In this document: positions 54,852 through 64,000 of the stretch, piece after piece | Layout of the letters: each line of letters begins with the position of its first letter | Numbering within the stretch: the first letter of the stretch is position 1 | NCBI GenBank assembly: GCA_963204915.1 | Contig: CAUJHS010000022.1 | Span: 124,001 to 188,000 of the forward strand | DNA from: Planctomycetota bacterium | Lineage (GTDB): Bacteria > Planctomycetota > Planctomycetia > Pirellulales > Pirellulaceae | Direction: 5' to 3' | DNA length: 64,000 bases | Translations under genes and position numbers: made by a program | Notes under the pieces: model-generated | Told to the model about the DNA's origin: nothing | Databases searched by the model: none | Seen by the model: only the letters and a program-made list of their open reading frames with translations

Positions 54852-57800
54852 ATGTCCCCGCGACCTTTCCGCTCTTCGTCTGTGCGCTCCATGAAACAAG
54901 GCAATCGTCGCAAAGTGTTGCGCCGCGCGAAAAACCGCGTTCCTTCGCGCTCCATGCGGTTGGAAAAACTGGAGGAACGTCAATTGATGGCCGTCGGGCC
55001 ACGGTTGATTTCGGTTCAGCCCAACGATGGCGACATTCTGACAAACAACGAAATCCGGGATATTGCTCCCCGTGATTTGGTGTTTCAATTCCAGGAAGGT
55101 CAAACCATCAACTCGGCGACCCTTGCACAAGGCGTGCGACTGACGCGCAGCGGGTTTGACGGGGTTTTCGATAACGGGAATGACGTGATTGTCACGCCCG
55201 GCTTCGTGGGAATCGGCGACGCGCCGAACGAAGTCGTGATGCGATTCCGCGAAACGCTCCCCGACGACAAATATCGTCTGGAATTGTTTGCCGTTGATAA
55301 CACCAATGTGACGCCGCAAATACGCGCCATTCGCAACACCGACACCTCCGATGACCCCCTGGGCGAACGGCTTGTGCCGCAGGTTCCGGGCACAGACCGT
55401 GACACGGTCTTGTTCGAATTGGACCTCGGGGCGCAAATCACAGCGGTCGTGCCGCAGCCCCTGACGCGCAATCCCGCGACCAATAAACTCGTCCAAGCCG
55501 AGAATCAGATCGTCGTCTACTTTAACAATGACGACTTGGATGAATCCTCGGCGGAGAATCCCGAGTTCTATCAGCTCATTCACACGCGGGACACCACGTC
55601 TAACAACGACGACCTGATCTTTAATCCCACTCTCGTCGTATATGACAAGGATGCTGACACCGCCACGTTGACCTTCGCGGCGCCCCTGCAAAATCTTGCG
55701 GCCACGGTCGAACCTTCGCTCGCCGGAAAGGCCAGCACGTTCCGCCTGCGCATCGGCACCGATGAAGTCGCACCAGCCGCGCCTACGACCATCGATGTAG
55801 CAGGCGCCGCGACGGCGAAAGATCGATTCAACATCGAATTGATCTTCCCCGATACAAGCATCGCCCCCGAGTTCCAGCAAGCGATGCGCGCCGCCGCCGA
55901 TCGGTGGGAAGAAATCATCGTGGGCGATCTGCCCGACGTGGGCGTGATTGACGACATCGCCATCACCGTGCTCGGACTGAACGAAGCGGCCGTCGGTCCT
56001 GAAAGCGATGGCCCCGGTGGATTTTTCGGCGAATCGATTCCCACGGCGCTGCGTCCCGATTCGCGGCTGCCGTGGCGTGCGTTAATGCGGTTTGACGTGG
56101 CCGACCTGCGCGCCTTAACCGATCCCCGCAACTCCGGCACGGGCAATCATCTGGTCGATGAGATGACTCATCAAATCGCCCATGCCTTGGGTTTTGGCGA
56201 ACTGTGGCAATTGTTCGGTTTCGTCCAAGGCTCGGGCAGCACCGATCCGCGTTATACGGGGCAATCGGCGTTGGCCAAGTACAACGCCGTTTTCGGCGTG
56301 AGCGAACTCTCCGTGCCGATCGAGTTTGCCGATGCTTCGACCTTCAACATTTTCTCGGTGCCGATTCCTTCGAACGAGTTCGGCGAAAAGACGATTTCCG
56401 AAATTCAAGAGCTGCACTGGCGCGAATCGATCTTCCGTAACGAACTTGGATCGAGCCGCTTGATCGACCAAGTCGTGTTGAATGATCCGCCAGCGTTCCC
56501 CGCCACGCCGGGCTTGACCGATGAAGATTACAACGGCATTCAAAACGACAATCCCTTGAGCGTCATCACCATCGCGGCGATGGAGGACCTCGGGTACACC
56601 GTCGATTTTAGCAAGGCCGACCCGTATCAACCCGTCGGGAATGTCACGCCGCCGGTGTTTGCTGGTCCGATTCCTCCGGGCAATACCCCGGCCGGCGCCG
56701 ATGTGACGATCAATGTCGAACCCGGTTCTCGCTTCGAGACGGCCGTCGGTTTGGAAACGAACTTCAATACCGGTTTAGGACTCACCTCAAGCGTTCTGCT
56801 GAGTTCGTCAATTGACCCGCAATTTTTCCCGCTCGACCTGCCCGGCGCTGAGAACGAACCGGGCCACCGCCATGTCGAGTATGAAGAACACATTCGTGGA
56901 GAAGAAAAGGACCGCGACAACGTCATTCCGACGTACAAGTACAACTTCGACAAAATCAACCCGATTGGTTACGACCTCCAGGGCAGTCCGCTGCCTAACG
57001 TGATCACCGCGGCGCAAATGCAGCGCGCTCGCGAGATCTTTGAAATCTTCAGCAATCTTTACGGCATTGAGTTTGTCGAAACGGCGACCGAAGGCTTTAC
57101 CATCGCGACAGGAGATCCTCGCGCGGTCGATCCGTTCTTCCCAACGGGCGCCGGCGGCCTGTTGGCGGTATCGCATGTGATTCCCGACGCGCAGGGGTTC
57201 CTCCAACCCAACGATCCGCAACCTGAACCGCTGGGCGGCGGCATTGTCATCATGGACAACGCCGAAGCCTGGAACGATACCTTTGGCGGCAACTGGTTCC
57301 AGACCGCCATGAATGAAATCGGGCAGTTGCTCGGCCTAGGCTTCTCGACCGAGTTGCCGGGACTCACGCTGCAAACAAGCCACTTGGAAGGCCCGCTCAA
57401 TCCAGCCGCGACCGATGTCGGCGACATCGGCCCCGTGTTGCCCGCGGAGCCGGTCTTCCCGGGTGACCACGACATCGTTCACGGCCAACATTTGTTCCGG
57501 CCGCAGCAAAAGGACATTGACCTGTACCGCTTCTCGATTGAAGCGGCGGGGTTGTTCACCGCCGAGACGTTTTCCGAGCGGCTGCCCGACTCCAGTTCGC
57601 TTGACACCTATATGGTGTTGTACCGTCAGACGGACGCCGTCGCTTCGGTCACGTCGAGCCTCAATACGAATGGCGCGGTCGCCATCAACTTTAGCGCACG
57701 CACGGCGGGTCCCTCGGGCGACGAAATTCAGATTATCGTCACCAAGAGCGATCGTGGAGCCATTACGCGAGCCCCGGGCATTAGCGTGGCAGGCTCCATT

Positions 57801-60800
57801 ATTACCGTCGACTTGAACTCGAATCCTGCTGCGGGAACCCAAGCCGATGACCTTGTCGGCGTATTGAACGCTCATCCCATGGCCGGCGCCTTGGTGCAGG
57901 CGGCCGTGGTTAGCGGCGTGGCTTCAACGAATCTCTCGACGGCGCCGATCAACTACTCGCCCTTGCGCCTGAGTGGCGGAGCGGTGCGCGAACTGATTGC
58001 GCGCAACGACGATTACTTCAGCGAAGATTCCTACATCGAACTCGAGTTGGAGCCGGGCGTTTACTATCTCGGCGTAACGGCCAGCGGCAACGATCAATAC
58101 GATCCCACGATTAATGACACAGGCTTCGGAGGTACGTCGGAGGGCGATTATCAGCTTCGCTTAAACTTCCGTCCGGAAGTAAACAGCGCCCTGCTGGACG
58201 ACACAGGCACGAAGTTCGACGGCGACGCGAACGGAACGCCTGGCGGCGTGTACGACTTCTGGTTCCGCACGGCGCCCGCCTTGAACCGCAGCACGATGAC
58301 CGTGCGCGACCCGGCCGTGATTTTCGTCGACAAAGCGAATCAACCGCCGGTCGGCCAACCGCAACCCACGGGCGAGCGCGACAACCCCTTCAACAGCATT
58401 CAAGCGGCGTTCAGCTTCATCGCCGCGCAGCGCGCCGCGCGTCCGGCCCTGGAGCCGATTACTCCGTACCTGGTGCGTGTCGTGGGCAATGGCGGCGCCG
58501 ACCGTAACTTAGGCACCGTGGCCGACAACCTGCCGTATGTGTTGGGCTTTGCCCCCGGCACCGGAACGCCTCTTGCCGACGGTGGTCTGCTCGACATTCC
58601 GCAAGACGTGACGATGATGGTGGATGAAGGCGCAATCTTTAAGACGCGTCTTTCCAGCATTAACGTTGGTAGCGAGTCCCCTTCGGTCGATCGGAGTGGA
58701 GGCGCGCTGCAGGTCTTGGGCACGCCAACGAACAGCGTGATCTTCACGTCGTACAACGACGAAACGACGGGCGTCGACACCAACCCGAATGTGCCGCAAA
58801 CGCCGCAAGCGGGCGACTGGGGCGGTTTGCTTTTCCGCCGCGATCAAGACCTGCGCGAATCCCGGTTCGACTGGGAACGCCGCGGCATCTTCCTCAATTA
58901 CGTCAACCACGCCAACATTCGCTACGGCGGCGGGCGTGTGAACATCGGCTCGGTCGATCAAAAGATTAGCCCCGTCGAAATGATCGAATCGCGCCCGACC
59001 GTGACGTTTAACACGATCACGCTCAGCGCCGATGCGGCGATTTCGGCCGATCCGAACAGCTTTGAAGAAACGAACTTCCACGCGCCTCAAGCGCAATTCC
59101 CGGATGTTTTCACATCCGACTTCCAACGCGTCGGTCCTGACGTTCACGGCAACCGGATATCGAACAACTCGAAAAACGGGTTGTTTATCCGCATTTCCAC
59201 GGTTCCCGGCGCCGCGTTGCGCGAGCAAACGGTTTCGGGCCGATGGGACGATATCGACATTCCGCACTTGCTGTCGGAACACCTCGTGCTGGCTGGCACG
59301 CCCGGCGGCGCCTTCTTGGAGCGCGTCGCTCCGCCGACCAACCTCGTCACGTTCCCGCCGTCGGTTACGCCGGGCGATTTGAACGAGGGCGAGCGTTATT
59401 TGTATCGTTTTACATTTGTCGATCGGAACGGTTTCGAGTCGCCGCCTTCGGCCATTGTTCCTTCGCCAACCGACAACCCGCCCGTGGCCACCGTGAACGA
59501 AGCATCGCCCCCCGATGCCGACACGAAGGGCAGCATTCAGATCAACGGCATTCCGCAAGTTCCCGCGAACAGCGAGTTCGTCGGTCGACGCGTCTATCGC
59601 CTGAGCCGGCCTTTGCTGCCAGGCGAAGGCTCGGCCAACGATGTGCCGGCCAACGTGCCGTACATTTTGGTGGCCGAGATGGACCGGACCGACACCGTGT
59701 TTGTTGACACGGGCTCCGAGTTGGGCTTCCGCGCCGTATTGGGCGACCGCACCTCGGCGCCGGTCGGCGGCATTTTGGATACGAACATCAACACGCTGGA
59801 AGGAATTCATCGTCCGCGGTTCGATGCTCGCCTGGCGATCGACCCCGGCGCCGTTGTGAAATTGGAAGGCGCGCGCATTCAGGCGAACATGGGCACGCAG
59901 TTTATCGCTGAAGGCACCGACGATCTGAACATCGTGTTCACTTCGCAACGGGACGACCGCTTCGGCGGCAGCGGCACCTTTGACAGCAACAACGACGACG
60001 CCCTGGGCGCCGCCGAAAGCACTCCGGCCGCCGGAAACTGGGGCGGTCTGGTGTTCAATCACTCCAGCATCGCCAGCATTGACCACGCCCTGCTCACCTA
60101 CGGCGGCGGCGTGACCACGCTCGGCCAAAGCTTTTCCGGCTTTAACGTCATCGAAATTCACCAGGCCGAGGCGCGCATCACGAACAGCGTGATCGAGAAC
60201 AACGCCAACGGCAAAGGCGGGCAGTTGGGCAATACCAACCGCGCGGGCATTGGCGCTAATGTGCCAGCCGCCATTTTTGTTCGCGGCGCCCAGCCGATTA
60301 TTGTTTCGAACATCATCCGCAACAACGGTCAAACCACCGGCGCCGCGGCGATCAGCATCAACGCCAACGCGCTGAATCATGAGCTGAAATTGGATTACGG
60401 CCGGTCGCGCGGTCTGGCCGAACGGTTCACCGAGTTCCAGCGCAATGCCGGGCCGCTCGTGCAAGAGAACCGGATGATCATCAACGGCCTCAACGCTTTG
60501 GATGTGCGCGGCGGCATCCTTACCACGCAAAGCGTGTGGGACGACACCGACATCGTCCACGTCGTGCGCGATCGCATCTACGTGCCCGACTTCCACACCT
60601 ACGGCGGTCTGCGGCTCAAGAACAACGCCAACGAAAGCCTCGTGGTCAAACTGTTCGGCGCCCAAGCCGGCTTTACCGCTACGGGCAATGCGCTGGACAT
60701 CGACGACCGCATCGGCGGCATGCTGCACGTCAGCGGTCAGCCCGGCTTCCCAGTGATCTTTACGTCGCTGCGCGACGACTCCGTCGGAGCCGGCTTCACG

Positions 60801-63800
60801 CCGCAGGGCACGCCGCAGAACGACACGAACGGCGACTTGGGCACCACGCAAGCCGCCCCGGGAGATTGGCGCAGCATCGAACTCAGCCGCTACGCCCACG
60901 ACCGCAACGTCGAGATCGTGTTCGAACTGGAGACGGAAGACGCCGCGGCCCCCGGCACGAACTCGACGCCTTCCGCGGCCGAAACCCTCGGTTCGCTGGC
61001 GCCGCATGAAAAGGGCGGCGACGACAATCTGCGACTCGGCTTCGAAGTACACGGCGCTTTGAATGCGCCGAGCGATGTGGACGTGTATAGCTTCAAAGCG
61101 AAGCCGGGCACGGAAGTTTGGATCGACGTCGACCGCACGACGCACTCGCTCGATACCGTGATCGAGTTGATCGACTCGACAGGCCGCATTATCGCCCAGT
61201 CAGACAATTCATACTACGAAGGCATCGGGGCCGAAACGCTGTTCGAGAACAACCCCGCCACGAGCGACAACATTGACGCCAACGTGTTGCAAAAGTCGTT
61301 GTTCCTGCCGAAGGACCATTGGACGAGCAACCCGCGTGACGCCGGTTTCCGCATCGTGCTGCCTGGCCCACCCAATCCGGCCCAATTGCCGACGTACCAT
61401 GTACGCATTCGCAGCAGCAACATTGACCGCGCCGCGGGCGGCAACCCCGCCGATCTACGCGACCCGACGAAGTTGCTGGACGGACTCACCTCGGGCCAGT
61501 ACCAATTCCAGGTCCGCCTGCGCGAAGTGGATGAATTCCCCGGCTCCACGGTTCGCTTCTCCGATATTCGCTACGCCACGAACGGCGTCGAAGTGAATGG
61601 TCAGGTCATTCACTCGCCGCTCTTGGGCGAGGCCGTCGAGATCGTCGATACTAGCCAACCGCACGATGACAACAACGACACGCTTGGCGCCGCTCAACCG
61701 GTAGGCAACCTGGCCGAGACCGACCGCGCCGCCATCGCCATTGCGGGCACACTCGTCCTGCCGTTCGCTCCGAACCAAACCAATCCCGATGTCGACTTTT
61801 ACCGCTTCGAGATTCGTTACGAAAACCTGCAGAACATTCCCGACTACACCAATCCTACGCGGCACATGCCCGTCGTGTTCGATCTGGACTATGCCGATGG
61901 CATCGCCCGCGCGAATACAACCGTGTCGATCTTCGACGCGCAAGGCCGGTTGATTCTGACCGGGCGCGACTCGAACATTGCGGAAGATCAACCCGAACCG
62001 CTCAATGGCGCCGACGTGGACAACCTGGACCGCGGCAGCGTCGGTTCGCTCGATCCGTACATCGGCCCGGTCGAATTGCCGGAAGGAACGTACTATTTAG
62101 CGGTCAGCACGAGCATCGAACTTCCTACGGTGCTGGACCAGCTCCAACGGCGCACCGCGACCGACGTACTGACGCGCATTGAGCCGATCTCGTCCACCAA
62201 GCGGATTATTGAAGATCGCCTGGACGACACCTTCAACGGCGTGCTGAACGTCGATCCGATCAATTCCACGGTGCGTGACAACAACGACGTCAACACGCAG
62301 CGTTATCCGAACCATCCGGCGGAACACACGGCGATTTTGAACGACGGCAATCTTGGCTTTACGCGGTTTGACGCACAAGGCCGGCCGATCACGTTCGATT
62401 CACGCGTGGGCTTCAATCTGGGCGACGTGTCGCTGTTTGTGAGCCAGGATGTTGGTACCGACACATCGCGGATGTGGATGGTCGATCCGTTTACGGGAAC
62501 CACCGAAACGCGCGTCGGCAATACCTACCCGCTGGACGTCGGCGACATCGTCGTCCATCCCCACGATAGCAAGATTTATGCGTTCTTCACGGACTTGGAA
62601 GCGGGCGACCCCACCGACGCCGACGCAGGCCGGTATTTCCGCATTGATCCAGGCACAGCCGCCACGCAGCTGATTGGCGACGATGGTATCGAAACTTTCC
62701 AGGATACCGGCGCTGGCGGGACGGAACGAAGCCGCCCCGGCGACCCCGATGGCGATGGATACCACTTCGAAGCGATGACCTATTCGGCGGAAGGAAACGC
62801 CCTGCGGTTGTTTGCCGTCGGAAGCAGAAACTTCTTTCCTGGCGATGACATTTCACCGTTCAACACGCGGGTTCGTCACGATAAGAACATTTTGTACATG
62901 TTCAATCCGGACAACGGCGCCGCGATCAGCGCAGGCGGGACGCGTCCCGCTTCGCCCGACTTGCGGGCCTTGGGCGCCGGTACGCAAATCGTGGAGCGCG
63001 GGCGATTGCGCACAGCCACCACAATCAGGATCGGCAACGGAGCCAACACGCCTGCGGTACCGGGCTTGTACTCAATCAACATTCTGACGCAAGATACGCC
63101 GCCCGTAGTGCTTGACACCGTCTCGTATACCGCCACGGCGCTCGACACGACAGCGACCGTTGCCCAAGGATTGCGAAATGCGTGGATCGCGCGGCAAGCG
63201 GCGACCATGGGGGCCGGAGCCGACTCCTTTGACCCGCCCGTCCTTGTGCAAGAGATTGACACGTTCTTCGCCGGCGGCGTTGGCCCGGTCGACGCACTGG
63301 AAGTCCGTTTCCGCGATCGAGGTCAATTGCAACTAACCGTCAGCGGTCCGGGCGCGGGCGCCATCGTCAACGACGGCGGCTTTGGGCCTGGCGGCGAAGT
63401 AACTGGTATGGCGTTTATTCAAGGCACGCGCCAGCACTATGCCGTGAGCGACGAAGGCGGCTTGTACCGCGTCAACAACGTGTTTAGTTCGGCGGGCGTA
63501 CAAGGCACCAGTCCGGGTCAGGCGTCGCTCACGTTCATCGCGAACTTGTTCGATCATAATGACACGGCCACCCCGATCGACGATACGCCGCTGCCGTTCG
63601 AAGGTTTGACCGCGGGTCCGGTGAATGCGGAAGGAGGCCGCTATGCAAACCTGGTGTTCGCCATGGACATCAACGGCAACATGATCGCCATCGATCCGGA
63701 GAACCCGGTTCCCGGTACGCTGGAGAAGGTGTTCAACGACAACCAAACCATTCTCCGCACGGGCCTGAGCAACGTGCAAGGTCTGGACTTCTCGAACCTC

Positions 63801-64000
63801 GACTTCAATTTGTGGCATCAAACGGTCTTTGCCACGGATGATCCTTTCCGTTACTTCGACGAAGGTCACGGCGTGCCGATCACGTTCGACATGGCGACCG
63901 GTTCGTATGACGACAACAATCCCGATGCCGACAACAATCGCACGGCGCCCGTGAATGACGAGCGCGAAGGCGAAACCAGTTTCTACTTTGGCTACGCTGG
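54852..64000 (+). CDS. Giant secreted surface protein with degenerate metzincin-like domains (partial)
   Basis: An uninterrupted frame runs from the ATG at 54852 (alternative ATG at 54891, 13 codons on) to the window's end: at least 3049 residues with no stop. The basic N-terminus is followed by RLEKLEERQLMAV, the LExLExR signature of large planctomycete exported proteins. A metalloprotease-like domain has HQIAH at 440-444 where HExxH is expected. A second, matrixin-like domain has NEIGQ at 821-825 where HEIGH is expected. Beta-rich pre-peptidase (PPC-like) domains appear near 870-1110 and 2050-2120, with beta-helix-like repeats between and a PPC-like region near 2270. It is probably a cell-surface or extracellular structural/adhesive protein. 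Open frames on the minus strand here are shadows. Confidence 0.85.
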   Translation, partial: MSPRPFRSSSVRSMKQGNRRKVLRRAKNRVPSRSMRLEKLEERQLMAVGPRLISVQPNDGDILTNNEIRDIAPRDLVFQFQEGQTINSATLAQGVRLTRSGFDGVFDNGNDVIVTPGFVGIGDAPNEVVMRFRETLPDDKYRLELFAVDNTNVTPQIRAIRNTDTSDDPLGERLVPQVPGTDRDTVLFELDLGAQITAVVPQPLTRNPATNKLVQAENQIVVYFNNDDLDESSAENPEFYQLIHTRDTTSNNDDLIFNPTLVVYDKDADTATLTFAAPLQNLAATVEPSLAGKASTFRLRIGTDEVAPAAPTTIDVAGAATAKDRFNIELIFPDTSIAPEFQQAMRAAADRWEEIIVGDLPDVGVIDDIAITVLGLNEAAVGPESDGPGGFFGESIPTALRPDSRLPWRALMRFDVADLRALTDPRNSGTGNHLVDEMTHQIAHALGFGELWQLFGFVQGSGSTDPRYTGQSALAKYNAVFGVSELSVPIEFADASTFNIFSVPIPSNEFGEKTISEIQELHWRESIFRNELGSSRLIDQVVLNDPPAFPATPGLTDEDYNGIQNDNPLSVITIAAMEDLGYTVDFSKADPYQPVGNVTPPVFAGPIPPGNTPAGADVTINVEPGSRFETAVGLETNFNTGLGLTSSVLLSSSIDPQFFPLDLPGAENEPGHRHVEYEEHIRGEEKDRDNVIPTYKYNFDKINPIGYDLQGSPLPNVITAAQMQRAREIFEIFSNLYGIEFVETATEGFTIATGDPRAVDPFFPTGAGGLLAVSHVIPDAQGFLQPNDPQPEPLGGGIVIMDNAEAWNDTFGGNWFQTAMNEIGQLLGLGFSTELPGLTLQTSHLEGPLNPAATDVGDIGPVLPAEPVFPGDHDIVHGQHLFRPQQKDIDLYRFSIEAAGLFTAETFSERLPDSSSLDTYMVLYRQTDAVASVTSSLNTNGAVAINFSARTAGPSGDEIQIIVTKSDRGAITRAPGISVAGSIITVDLNSNPAAGTQADDLVGVLNAHPMAGALVQAAVVSGVASTNLSTAPINYSPLRLSGGAVRELIARNDDYFSEDSYIELELEPGVYYLGVTASGNDQYDPTINDTGFGGTSEGDYQLRLNFRPEVNSALLDDTGTKFDGDANGTPGGVYDFWFRTAPALNRSTMTVRDPAVIFVDKANQPPVGQPQPTGERDNPFNSIQAAFSFIAAQRAARPALEPITPYLVRVVGNGGADRNLGTVADNLPYVLGFAPGTGTPLADGGLLDIPQDVTMMVDEGAIFKTRLSSINVGSESPSVDRSGGALQVLGTPTNSVIFTSYNDETTGVDTNPNVPQTPQAGDWGGLLFRRDQDLRESRFDWERRGIFLNYVNHANIRYGGGRVNIGSVDQKISPVEMIESRPTVTFNTITLSADAAISADPNSFEETNFHAPQAQFPDVFTSDFQRVGPDVHGNRISNNSKNGLFIRISTVPGAALREQTVSGRWDDIDIPHLLSEHLVLAGTPGGAFLERVAPPTNLVTFPPSVTPGDLNEGERYLYRFTFVDRNGFESPPSAIVPSPTDNPPVATVNEASPPDADTKGSIQINGIPQVPANSEFVGRRVYRLSRPLLPGEGSANDVPANVPYILVAEMDRTDTVFVDTGSELGFRAVLGDRTSAPVGGILDTNINTLEGIHRPRFDARLAIDPGAVVKLEGARIQANMGTQFIAEGTDDLNIVFTSQRDDRFGGSGTFDSNNDDALGAAESTPAAGNWGGLVFNHSSIASIDHALLTYGGGVTTLGQSFSGFNVIEIHQAEARITNSVIENNANGKGGQLGNTNRAGIGANVPAAIFVRGAQPIIVSNIIRNNGQTTGAAAISINANALNHELKLDYGRSRGLAERFTEFQRNAGPLVQENRMIINGLNALDVRGGILTTQSVWDDTDIVHVVRDRIYVPDFHTYGGLRLKNNANESLVVKLFGAQAGFTATGNALDIDDRIGGMLHVSGQPGFPVIFTSLRDDSVGAGFTPQGTPQNDTNGDLGTTQAAPGDWRSIELSRYAHDRNVEIVFELETEDAAAPGTNSTPSAAETLGSLAPHEKGGDDNLRLGFEVHGALNAPSDVDVYSFKAKPGTEVWIDVDRTTHSLDTVIELIDSTGRIIAQSDNSYYEGIGAETLFENNPATSDNIDANVLQKSLFLPKDHWTSNPRDAGFRIVLPGPPNPAQLPTYHVRIRSSNIDRAAGGNPADLRDPTKLLDGLTSGQYQFQVRLREVDEFPGSTVRFSDIRYATNGVEVNGQVIHSPLLGEAVEIVDTSQPHDDNNDTLGAAQPVGNLAETDRAAIAIAGTLVLPFAPNQTNPDVDFYRFEIRYENLQNIPDYTNPTRHMPVVFDLDYADGIARANTTVSIFDAQGRLILTGRDSNIAEDQPEPLNGADVDNLDRGSVGSLDPYIGPVELPEGTYYLAVSTSIELPTVLDQLQRRTATDVLTRIEPISSTKRIIEDRLDDTFNGVLNVDPINSTVRDNNDVNTQRYPNHPAEHTAILNDGNLGFTRFDAQGRPITFDSRVGFNLGDVSLFVSQDVGTDTSRMWMVDPFTGTTETRVGNTYPLDVGDIVVHPHDSKIYAFFTDLEAGDPTDADAGRYFRIDPGTAATQLIGDDGIETFQDTGAGGTERSRPGDPDGDGYHFEAMTYSAEGNALRLFAVGSRNFFPGDDISPFNTRVRHDKNILYMFNPDNGAAISAGGTRPASPDLRALGAGTQIVERGRLRTATTIRIGNGANTPAVPGLYSINILTQDTPPVVLDTVSYTATALDTTATVAQGLRNAWIARQAATMGAGADSFDPPVLVQEIDTFFAGGVGPVDALEVRFRDRGQLQLTVSGPGAGAIVNDGGFGPGGEVTGMAFIQGTRQHYAVSDEGGLYRVNNVFSSAGVQGTSPGQASLTFIANLFDHNDTATPIDDTPLPFEGLTAGPVNAEGGRYANLVFAMDINGNMIAIDPENPVPGTLEKVFNDNQTILRTGLSNVQGLDFSNLDFNLWHQTVFATDDPFRYFDEGHGVPITFDMATGSYDDNNPDADNNRTAPVNDEREGETSFYFGYA

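Noticed and set aside
58509..61145. A long open frame (878 codons) on the minus strand.
   Set aside because: It lies wholly antisense to the giant + strand gene, which has clear domains. Its Arg/Val/Ala/His-rich composition and lack of a known domain mark it as a GC-driven shadow.
1..64000. Search for tRNA, rRNA, CRISPR arrays, insertion sequences, integrases and phage genes.
   Set aside because: I found no tRNA-like fold, no regularly spaced direct repeats, and no transposase or integrase motif. This was by reading only, so short or degenerate elements could be missed.

Overview
The window looks like a chromosomal segment of a Planctomycete, probably Pirellulales-like. The evidence is gene content: a fused PVC-type haem-binding dehydrogenase with SGNH, discoidin, azurin and cytochrome c domains (137-5119, minus); a TIGR03000-type Ser/Gly-rich exported protein (11773-12855); an HTTM membrane protein with its exported partner (9662-11436); and a giant secreted protein with an N-terminal LExLExR signature that runs off the right edge (54852 to beyond 64000). 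I saw no insertion sequence, phage gene, CRISPR array, tRNA or rRNA.

Layout. 1-25500 is mostly housekeeping and typical planctomycete genes: FHA protein, RsmD, two tandem cyclophilins, HTTM pair, TIGR03000 protein, exported PCMT-like methyltransferase, pteridine-reductase-like SDR, DUF1499 protein, membrane glycosyltransferase-like protein, SWIM protein, an internally duplicated membrane protein, QueF, a guanine-deaminase-like enzyme, NagB, a sugar isomerase, a HAD phosphatase and a lysine-rich histone-H1-like protein.

25900-34820 is the most notable part. Behind a good sigma70-type promoter (25959-25987) lie five co-directional genes: a lipoprotein with two c-haem motifs fused to an ethylbenzene-dehydrogenase-type haem b domain; a Tat-exported molybdopterin subunit; a small unknown protein; an iron-sulfur subunit; and a TorD/NarJ-type chaperone. 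A convergent mobB follows. The iron-sulfur subunit closely resembles NxrB as I remember it from Nitrospira, and the catalytic subunit has the Cys/Asp/Cys/Cys N-terminal cluster pattern I associate with the nitrite oxidoreductase (NXR) clade. The operon therefore encodes an NXR-clade, periplasm-facing nitrite oxidoreductase or nitrate reductase in what appears to be a non-anammox planctomycete.

35000-38750 holds a MarR regulator, a pirin, an HtrA-type protease, WrbA and a Cys-rich exported protein, together a probable redox-stress group. 38900-42800 holds an OprO/P-like porin convergent with an OmpR/HisKA two-component pair. 43200-51140 is an inorganic-carbon module: DabA, DabB, a second NuoM-like membrane subunit, and a SulP/STAS transporter. 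NXR plus DAB plus SulP within 25 kb suggests a chemolithoautotrophic lifestyle (nitrite oxidation paired with bicarbonate accumulation). That is an inference: no carbon-fixation enzyme is in the window.

51350-64000 holds a pentapeptide-repeat protein, an AlkA-type DNA glycosylase, an exported planctomycete protein, a HIT protein, a 670-base non-coding stretch with a promoter, and the giant surface protein. Two of the giant protein's domains look like metalloproteases whose active-site residues have been lost.
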